From Charina bottae (lineage: Eukaryota > Chordata > Lepidosauria > Squamata > Charinaidae): a DNA stretch of 64,000 nt. The translations under genes were made by a program, and so were the position numbers. The DNA lies in the NCBI GenBank assembly GCA_023362775.1, contig JALMGJ010000012.1:17559501-17623500 (forward strand), written 5' to 3'. This document shows positions 32,249 to 42,800 of the stretch, piece after piece (the stretch's first letter is position 1; each line of letters opens with the position of its first letter). The notes beneath the pieces were generated by a model, which was not told the origin of the DNA, searched no databases, and saw only the letters and a program-made list of their open reading frames with translations.

Positions 32249-35200
32249 GTAAGCGACGGCACGTCGGGTCAGTACTCCCTGCGGGGAAAGGAGATGGTGG
32301 AGCCTGGAGGCGGGGTGGGTGGGTGGAGGGTGCACGGGTGGCGGTGGCGGCGGCGCCTTTTTGCTGGCTTGCCAGCCACCCACCCACCTACCCAGAGGTG
32401 TCCCAGGCGGTGTGGTTGGGGGGCCGAGGGAGTTGTCCTCCAGCATACCTGGCCGGCCTCAGGCTGGGAAAGCTGCCTTAGGGACATTTAAAGGCTTTGC
32501 AGACATGCTCGGTGCGCAGGTGAAAACTTAGAGAACTTTTACTCCCGGTTGGTTGGTCTCTCTCTTTCTCTTTTATGGCAGAGAACTTGGCAACACTGTA
32601 TGCAGGGGCAGAAAAAAGAAAGGCTTTATAATGTGTGCATGCGCACGTGGTGCAGTTATTATAATGAAGGCTTGATTTGAACTTGGAAAATTTTATCGAC
32701 GCTACCTTAAGTTCCACGATGGAAGAAAGGTAGAATGTTGGAGAAAAAGAGTTGCATGAAAAACAAAGGGGAGATTGATATCCTAGAGACAGATTCAATT
32801 ATTGTGGAATAAATGTTTCTGTGTTAAGTCCATTGGTTGCATATTAAGAAGTGGGACTCAGTCTACAAAAAGTTATAGCAAAGTAAATCTCAACATTGGT
32901 CTAAGATTTGTTATCTTTGCAGTAGTACAACCAGATCTTGATTTTCTACAGGCCTTGATATATACTTGGATGTGATTAGAAAGCATATGGATAAGGCAAA
33001 GATATCTATTTCATGTATCAGACCGCCTTGTATTGAGGAGTATAGAGGCTGATACAGTAGACCAGAGCTTTCCAAACTCTGTGTCCGGACAAGTGTCTGG
33101 GTGTGTCCCGGCTGCTGCTGCCTCCTGGCTTCCAGGCAGGTCCTAGTGCCTGCCTTGTGCCCTGCTGCCGCCAAACCTGCTGTGATTCCACGCAGGTCCT
33201 AGTGCCTGCCTTGTGCCCTGCTGTAAGAGTGTGTCGCGAAATGATGCATGTCTAAAAAGTGTGTCACCAACATGAAAAGTTTAGAAAGCTCTGCAGTAGA
33301 CCTTGGGCAACCAGCTTGAAGAAGGTTGGGCTACATGTTCTCTTCCCAGTATTCACTTTCTTTAAACAGCCTTACAATTAAGAAAGTTGATGTTTTAATC
33401 AATATATTGTAGCCAGCACTTAAATCAGATGACTTTACAATGTAATTACTTAATTCAAGGAAGAGACAACTATAATTTATCAGTTCTCAGTTACACAGAG
33501 CAGCAACTGTTATCAAAGAGGCACTAGTCACTTGATTATTCTAAAGTTTGGTTACTAAATTCATATTTACTATCCAGAGAAATATCAATTAGAAGTAGCA
33601 CCTACTCACTCTCAGGCAGCCCATTGATCTTACTACAAAAGTTACAGTTTTCTGATGTTTTGGAATCCCAGGTTTCAGACTTCAGCTGTGGGGATTGATA
33701 CAGTAATTCTGAGATTGTAGTGCAGGGTGTCAGGGAAGGCTGTTGAAGCACATCAGTTTGGCTCATACTTGTATTCACAATTGTATCCTGCAACTATTTC
33801 AGCAATATTTAGAACATTCTCGCAGGATCATACTACAGTCCTATCTAGTTGGGCATTATGTTCTGTAAGCAGAACATCATCTCAATAGCATTTACTTGTT
33901 CCAGAGCAACTGGCATTTAGAGACATACAGCCTTTGATGCTGGAGATAGCTCCCATGACTGGTACCAATTAGCATATTTGTTCTCCATTAACTTGTTGAA
34001 TTCTTTTTGAAAGACATCCATTTAGCCATCAATGCATCTTCTAAGAAATTAAATTGTTTCATGGTATTAGAATTATGCAATATAGGAGGAATAGCTAAAG
34101 GGAATCAGTTAAGTAGTAACATGGAACATTACATTTTTCAGATATTCAGTCTTTAATCATGTTTCTGGCTGATTCAGTCTTCACCAATCTGGAGGTTTTG
34201 AAATGTGTTTGATTTCAACTTCTGTCGTTTCCAGGCAGTACACCAAGGAGGGCCTTGGCTAGATACTTCAATTGTCTAATGTTAATTCTTTGTTTCCTAA
34301 ACATGCTAAAATTAATTTTAAAAAATGCTAATGTGAATTTAGTTTCAGTCAGCCACTCTGATTAATTTTAAATATATACATACAGCAAATAAATAAATAT
34401 ATGTGAATGAGATAAAATAACTATCAAATAAAGAAAGATAAAAAAGAACTTCGTCAAGTGAGTGATATATCGCCATGTGAGTAATGTTCCACTTATGTAT
34501 GCATAAGAAATTCCATAGCTTTTCAGTTCTTTTGTGTGCGTCGGATCTCTTCTGGGCATCCTCTAATCCTTTGAAGTGGACTGGATGAATGCAGACAGGA
34601 GGGAAAATATATTCCACCAAAAGCATTTGTTTTGCTACTGGATAGACATTTTTTTTTGCAGCCCTGTCCCCATTCAGTCCCGCTTACTTTTTCTTGGCAG
34701 CAGTTTTTCAGAGCCATGTGGATGTATTGTTTACAGTTGCTAGACTACTGTTTTTTTTCCTAAACTTCAAAACAGTTAGTTTCTCCAGAATAAGTGGTTT
34801 ACTGTGGAGCAGTACTTTCACACAATCATCAGTGATTTGTTGTTGGGGAATAGAGTAGAGCCAGATTTTGTGCATGGAACATAGTGCTGTTAAGCTCTTA
34901 CTTATAATTCAAGTCTTGCTCTGTTTTTCAGATGGCAGCAGGAGGGACTGTGGGGCAGTCCCTTAAAGTGGTGTAACTGTGCTGATTCTGCTCTGTGTGC
35001 ACAGGATGCTTGGGTTGTGGAAGCAGTGCTTCCTGATCAATTATATTCATTCTGTTAATTGGCAAAACCTTCCAGTCTTTCTTTTCCCACAGCTTTAGAA
35101 ATGTTTGTACTGTACTCATGTGAAACACTTCGGTCTATTCAGTGCAGATAAAATAGTTACTAAATAACTTCTTTGAACACTGTTATAGTTTTTGCATCTT

Positions 35201-38200
35201 TCTACTGAATTTATCCTAAAGGAATATGACCCTGAATTTGAAACAGTCCCCCAAAAGGAAGATTAGATAGAAAAATATTATAAACACCGACAGAAATTCT
35301 TTGCAATGCTCACACTTCCCCAATTTGTCAATCTGATTTGCCAGCTCCTCTGAAATTCTAGAGATTTCCCTGCCCCCAACTAATGCATGTGTGACACATT
35401 TGTATATATGTATGCATACATGTGTATGTGTGCATATATATGTATATATCTTGCAGAATATACCCACCCAAAAAGGGCATGGACAAGTAAAAACAATGAG
35501 TTATTGACAACTAAATAAAAATAATTGCTAGTAAAATAAGATAGCTTATTTATAAAATGAGTTGATTCCCCCATATGCACATTCAAACTATTCTGTTTCA
35601 CACAGAGAGAAACTCACAAGTACTTACATTCTTCTCCCTCCTTCTAGCATTCAGGGTGGAAGTGGTCTAAGACAAGGGTCGGAAATGGCGGCTCGCGAGC
35701 CAGATGCGGCTCTTTGGCCCCTTGAGTGTGGCTCTTCCGCAGCTGAACTCACCCCCACCCCTTCCACGTGATTGGCCCCTGCCCGCAAACCCCGCCCCCT
35801 GGCTCTCGCCGCCTGCTCTCCCCTTGGCCGCCTCCAGTCCGAGCCTGGCTCGGCTCCCCCGGCCACCGCAGGGTTCGAGTTAGCGGGGGGAGAGGACGCC
35901 GAACGGCGGGGTGGGGGGATTGATGGGGCGGGAGGGTGCACCCGGAGGGCCTCCCGCGGCCACTTCTCCAAGGCAGGTTGCAGAGCGCACGCTGCGCCCA
36001 CGGGAACACCTGGTCCCTCTGCTCCCTCCAGCTCCGCCACCAGCCCCAGCAGCGCCGCCCGCCCCGTCCTGCCGCCCGGCAAACCTCTGCCGGCTCCGTC
36101 CCCCCGCCGCCACCGCCCCGGCCAGGCCCCCTGCGCTGCCCTGCCGCTCGCATCCCGGGCCCGCGCCCTCGCCCAGCACCTGGATGCCATGGAGCAGCGC
36201 CATCTCCAGCTGCAGCAGCCCCTGCAGCCGCTCCTGCGCCGCCTCCGACAGCGCCGCGTCCCGGGCCAGCAGCACCTCCCTGCCGTGGCTTATTGGGGCG
36301 GGTGGGAGGGCGCGGGGGAGCCGTACAGGCGCCGAGGGGGGCGGGCCCGGCGGCGGAGGCCCAGGCCGGCCGCCCGCCCGCCTGCTTGCCTGCCTGCTTG
36401 CCTCCCTCCGCGAGGCCCCCCTCTGCCTTCCCGGGATCCGGGCGCGCTGGAGAGGTCCGCGGGGCAGCATCGGGGCTTTCTCACCCTCTCGAGGCTCGGC
36501 TGCAAGGGAACGGGAGGAGACCTCGCGGAGGGAGGGAAGCAGGCAGGCAAGCAGGCGGGCGGGGCGGGGCGGGCGGCCCGGGCCTCCGCTGCCCCCCTCG
36601 GCGCCTGTGCGGCTCCCCCGCGCCCGCTCCGCCCGGCCAGACATGCCCTGCTCTGGAGGCCGGGCTCGCCAAGGAGGACCATGACTGCGTGGCGGGGGGA
36701 GGGCGCGGGGGAGGCGCACAGGCACCGAGGGGGGCGGGCCTGGCGGCGGAGGCCCTGGCCGCCCGCCCGCCCTGAGGGGACCCACCCGGCGGCGGCTCCC
36801 CTGAAACGCGCCGCTTGTCGTTGCTGCCCGTCTCTTTTCCCGCCCCCCATCATGTCCTTGGCCCGACGCGGGCGGGCGGAAGTGGCAGCCCCGCCCACGC
36901 CGAGTGGCTGTAGCCACCACCCTTTCTCTCCGGCTCGGATCCCGGGGAGGCAAGCAGGCAGGCAAGCGGGCGGCCCGGGCCTCTGCCGCCGGGCCCGCCC
37001 CCTCCCACCCGCCCCAATAAGCCACGTGATTGGCTCCCGCCCGCAAACCCCGCCCCCTTCCATGTGATTGGCCCCCACCCGCAAACCCCTCCCCCTTCCA
37101 CGCGATTGGCCCCCGCCCGCAAACCCCGCCCCCTGGCTCTCAAGCATTTAAAAATGTGCACGAGCATGTCAAAATGGCTCCCGGCATAAAAAGTTTGCCG
37201 ACCCCTGTTCTAAGAGGAAATGGTAGTTGCTCTGGGAAGGAAAGAAAAAGAAAATGGAATTAATTTAGGTGGAGATAAGGGAAAGATAACTATACTGGGA
37301 AAAACAAGAAAAAAGAAGTCCTTGTTTAGGCAATGAAAAGAGGCAAACTCAAAAACTAATCTTCAGCTAATTTCCAAAGTAGGCATGTTTTTTAACAGGA
37401 ATCCTTGCAGCCATTTACACATCTACCCATTCACATGTGTTCCGCAGCCTCTTATATTTTTGACTGGTCTAAGACTTCCACCCCAACTCCCCTTCTCAAT
37501 TATTTGGAGAAAAAACTCAGTTTATGGGCTATAAGATGGCTTCATGAGCATAGTTTTGTAAGTCAGATATGGTACTGACCATTTTCACTAGTTCTGCCTT
37601 TTCACACTTTTCACACTTTTCTAATCTTGCATCATACTAGCAGATAATAAACTAATATGTTCCTCATATAATTAGTTCCATTCCTTTCAGAGATGTGCTG
37701 CTTCAAATATGTAGCCTCATTACTGTACCATACAAAATTTCAGTTTTAGATTATCTTATTCTTGCTCCACACATACATGAACAGTCCACTCTGTTTTTGT
37801 AAAAAGGAAAATATGCAAATATGTGTATAATTAACTGAAGCAAATATTTGTTTGCAGCCTCATTTTTAAAAAATGTTTTTTCTCTTTTTACTTCCAACTA
37901 TAGGGGGCGTGGTGGCTCAGTGGGTAAGACGCCAGGCTTGTCGATCGGAAGATCACAAGTTCGGAGGTTCGAATCCCTAGCCCTGCGTGCGGAGTGAGAT
38001 CCCGCACTAGCTCCAGCTCTTGCCAACCTAGCAATTCGAAAGCATGCAAATGCAGGTAGATGAATGGGTACCACTTCGGTGGGATGGTAACAGCGTTCCG
38101 CACGCGTCATGCCGGCCACATGACCGTGGAAGCGTCTTCGGACAGCGCTGGCTCTTCTGCTAACAAACGGAGATGAGCACCAGCCCCTAGAGTCAGACAC

Positions 38201-39792
38201 GACTGCACAAATGTGCAGGGGGAACCTTTACCTTTACTATTGAAGCACTTTGCTTCAAAGAGATGGCACAGGGCTGGCCATTCAGTGCTGTGCATCTGAT
38301 TGCAGATTCCATAGTAGCGCTCAAGTAGCCTTAGTGGCCTGGAGGTTCTGCTGATTTGTAAGCTGCATTCCTGTCTAGAAACAGAGGACATTGTTATGTT
38401 TGTTCATACCCTTGTTCCTTCTTTATTTGAACACTTGCAACTAACTCAACTTTAGTTTTGTGACTTTTCTATTATATTACTACATACTACAGTTCTAGTA
38501 TGGTACTGTTGTATTTGTACTTTTAAATAAATGTCTAAATAGTCACTGGTTTGAGATGGGCGGCTATATAAATTGAATAAATAAATAAATAATTAAATTT
38601 TTTGATAATGGAAGTGTAGAAAATGCTAAAATATATATGACAGCTTTTAAATACGTTTTGTAAGCTTCATCTGCTACAGAATATAGTGGTTTATATTATC
38701 AGACCATGTATTAATTATCATAATGTTTGCCATGACATTTCTAGGCTCTTTTCAGGATTCAGAAATAGGAAAGTTGTAGCATTATTTGAAAAACCACCAG
38801 CACCTGTAAGAAACTTATTATTTCCAGTTGGCCCAGTTTTGCAGAAATTTTATTTATTTATTTATATTTCATATTTTGTCACCACCCATCTCACTAAGAT
38901 GACTCTGGGAGATTTACAATAAAATTAAAATAACTACAGATTAAAATACAATAAAAACAAAATTCTTCATAAAAATATAAATATAAAGTATAAAATCCAA
39001 GATGGCGAATCAAAAGATCTTAATTTAAATACATATAATTCCCGGGGCCTCTTCAAGGCGCTAACTACCCCCACGACTGAAATGTTCATTTTGTGTCTCT
39101 AAATTCAATAAGAAACAAGATGTTGGAACCTCATGTATCTTTTGGATAAAGTTGGTAATCTATCACAGATGACAGAATTGTTTCTGGCAGTCATAGAAAT
39201 CAATTCCCTCTCTTGCAGCTCCTTGGACTCCTCAATATCTGTTCAGGGATGTAAATTAAGATGGGGGGGGGGATATATAACAGGCCCTCACAAAAGATGG
39301 TGAAGTCCTTCACCCAGAGAGGTACATTTCGTTGCTGTGAAAAGACCAGAATCTTCTTGTTTATACTGTTTAATTTGACTATATATAATGCATAGTAGTA
39401 GGCTAATAGTAAATTTGAATTTTTACTTAGAATAATTAACGTATAAGGGGTTTTTGTAACTCTTCTAGTCATGATTCCAACATCATTAAAAAATAAATCA
39501 CAGGCTAGAATTTTAAAAGACTGAGACACTTATATAGTATCTTTTTCAGTCTTTTTTTCCCCCTGGAATATAGTTTTGCTAGGGCATTCTTGACGCTATG
39601 AGATTGCCTTTGTTGACACATACAGAGTTCCTGACAAAGACACTGATAGTGAGTGTTTACAATATGTTCTGATAGCATTATCCAAAGGTCAGACATTTTG
39701 GACACATCAGCTTCAGTTGAAGAAACATTTTCAGCGAACCAAGTTGGTTTCATTGTACAGTTGGATTGAAACACTGTCTTTTGATACATGGA

Positions 39793-39834
<42 letters not shown>

Positions 39835-42800
39835 ATACACTGCTCAAAAAAATAAAGGGAACACTGAAACAACACAATGTAAGTCCAAGTCAATCACACT
39901 TCTCTGAAATCAAACTGTCCACTTAGGTAGCAACACTGATTGACAATCAATTTCACATGCTGTTGTGCACATGGACAACGGGTGGAAAGCATAGGCAGTT
40001 AGCAAGACATCCCCAATAAAGGAGTGGATCTGCAGGTGGTGACCACAGACCACTTCTCAGTTCCTATGCTTTCTGGCTGATGGTTTGGTCACTTTTGAAT
40101 GCTGGCGGTGCTTCCACTCTAGTGGTAGCATGAGACGGAGTCTACAACCCACACAAGTGGCTCAGGTAGTGCAGCTCATCCAGGATGGCACATCAATGCG
40201 AGCTGTGGCAAGAAGGTTTGCTGTGTCTGTCAGCGTAGTGTCCAGAGCATGGAGGCGCTACCAGGAGACAGGTCAGTACATCAGGAGACGAGGAGGAGGC
40301 CGTAGGAGGGCAACAACCCAGCAGCAGGACCGCTACCTCCGCCTTTGTGCAAGGAGGGACAGGAGGAGCACTGCCAGAGCCCTGCAAAATGACCTCCAGT
40401 GGGCCACAAATGTGCGTGTGGCTGCTCAAACGGTCAGAAACAGACTCCATGAGGGTGGTATGAGGGCCCGACGTCCACAGGTGGGGGTTGTGCTTACAGC
40501 CCAACACCGTGCAGGACGTTTGGCATTTGCCAGAGAACACAAGATTGGCAACTTCGCCACTGGCGCCCTGTGCTCTTCACAGATGAAAGCAGGTTCACAC
40601 TGAGCACATGTGACAGACATGACAGGGTCTGGAGACGCCGTGGAGAACGTTCTGCTGCCTGCAACACCCTCCAGCATGACCGGTTTGGCAGTGGGTCAGT
40701 AATGGTGTGGGGTGGCATTTCTTTAGGGGGCCTCACAGCCCTCCATGTGCTCGCCAGAGGTAGCCTGACTGCCATTAGGTACCGAGATGAAATCCTCAGA
40801 CCCCTTGTGAGACCATATGCTGGTGCAGTTGGCCCTGGGTTCCTCCTAATGCAAGACAATGCTAGACCTCATGTGGCTGGAGTGTGCCAGCAGTTCCTGC
40901 AAGACGAAGGCATTGATGCTATGGACTGGCCCGCCTGTTCCCCAGACCTGAATCCAATTGAGCACATCTGGGACATCATGTCTCGCTCCATCCACCAACA
41001 CCACGTTGCACCACAGACTGTCCAGGAGTTGGGGGATGCTTTAGTCCAGGTGTGGGAGGAGATCCCTCAGGAGACCATCCGCCACCTCATCAGGAGCATG
41101 CCTAGGCGTTGTAGGGAGGTCATACAGGCACGTGGAGGCCACACACACTACTGAGCCTCATTTTGACTTGTTTTAAGGACATTACATCAACGTTGGATCA
41201 GCCTGTAGTGTTCTTTTCCACTTTAATTTTGAGTGTAACTCCACATCCAGACCTCCAGGGGTTGCTTACATTTGATTTCCATTGCTAATTTTTGTGTGAT
41301 TTTATTGTCAGCACATTCAACTATGTAATGAACAAAGTAATTAATACGAATATTTCATTCATTCAGATCTAGGATGTCTTATTTCAGTGTTCCCTTTATT
41401 TTTTTGAGCAGTATATATATATTGAAGATTTTAATTACAGTAATAAAAACTAATATGGGGCGTGGTGGCTCAGCGGGTAAGACGCCAGGCTTGTTGATCG
41501 GAAGATTGCAAGTCCGGAGGTTCGAATCCCTAGCCCTGCGTGCGGAGTGAGCTCCCGCACTCGCCCCAGCTCTTGCCAACCTAGCAATTCGAAAGCATGC
41601 AAATGCAAGTAGATGAATAGGTACCACTTCGGTGGGTAGGTAACAGCGTTCCGCGCGTGTCATGCGGCCACATGACCGTGGAAGCGTCTTCGGACAACGC
41701 TGGCTCTTTGGCTAACAAACGGAGATGAGCACCGGCCCCTAGAGTCGGACACGACTGCACAAATGTGCGGGGGTACCTTTACCTTTACCTTTAATAAAAA
41801 CTAATACAAACTAAACTCAGAGAAAGAAAGAAAAATAAAGAGAATAAAAAGTGCAAAGAAGGAAAAAGAAAAAGAAAAAAAGTGAGATAAAGAAAAAGAA
41901 AAGAAATATATAAAGAAGTGACTTCCAATCTTCATCACAAGAAGTATAAACAAATTTGGTAGCTCTTCACCCCCTGTAAGGTTACAAACTTATCTCATCT
42001 TCCCATAACTCATCCCTTATCTATAAGCAAATCCATAAGACATCAGCTTTTCAATAGATTATATTTTTTTGAAGGATGTCACACATCAGGCTCTAGAATC
42101 ATCAGGTTAACACTTCATATTAAACTATGTTGTCATTAAACAGAGCAGAGTTGAACATTTCAGTTAGCTTGGATAAGGATTTCCGTTGCAATGTGACTTA
42201 CGTACATAAGAGTTTATTGCAAAACTAAGATATAGCAGCAGTTGTGTCATTCTAATTAAATATGACTTGGTGTGAAGGTCTTTTACTTTAGACTTCTGAT
42301 ATATAAAAATTTTAAGGGTTTCTAATGTCTTGATTATTTAAAAAAGTGCATGGTATTTCAAATTTCCTAGGGGTAAATACACACACATGCAGCATTCACA
42401 ATGTATTATATATGTTACATTCATTGAGATGTGCTCTAAAGCAGGCGTCCCCAACCCCTGGGCCATGGACCGGTACCGGTCAGTGGTCTGTTAGGAACCG
42501 GGCCACACAGCCTGCCTATCGAGCTCCGCCCGTGGCCCGCCCATCCCCCCCCCATCCGTGGAAAAATTTATCTGTTTTCAAGCTGATGTTAGCCACCCAG
42601 AGTCATAATATGTGAATTGGGTTCTAAGCCAAAGTTGTTTAAGGTAGAAGTTTGGTTTCTTTGTTGCATAAATCAATCCTGTCTGTATGGGGGTAATTGA
42701 AGTTCTCTTGTTATTACAAGTTCTCCTTTTCATGACTTCATGATTGTTTTCATCATTTCAGAATCACCCTTAGCACTGTGATTGGGTGAGTGATAGCATA

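Larger units (their letters stand above)
31290..32420 (+). promoter_or_regulatory. NADK2: NADK2 CpG-island promoter and 5' UTR
   Basis: Abrupt change from AT-rich DNA to dense CpG sequence covering exon 1 and about 500 bp upstream. No TATA box at a sensible distance, as expected for a housekeeping gene. It contains an inverted CCAAT box, a GC box and an NRF1-like palindrome, listed separately. Transcription probably starts between about 31500 and 31780, but the sequence alone does not fix the site. Confidence 0.85.

Noticed and set aside
35772..37067. 431-codon open frame on + (and 388 codons on - at 35880-37046)
   Set aside because: It lies wholly within the GC-rich hAT element. Open frames appear on both strands and in several frames because stop codons are rare in such base composition; repetitive Pro/Arg/Gly content and no start context.
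37903..37980. tRNA-like sequence with A and B boxes
   Set aside because: It is the head of a Sauria SINE with body and ACCTTT tail; no acceptor stem pairing expected of a functional tRNA. The same holds for 41456 and 29898.
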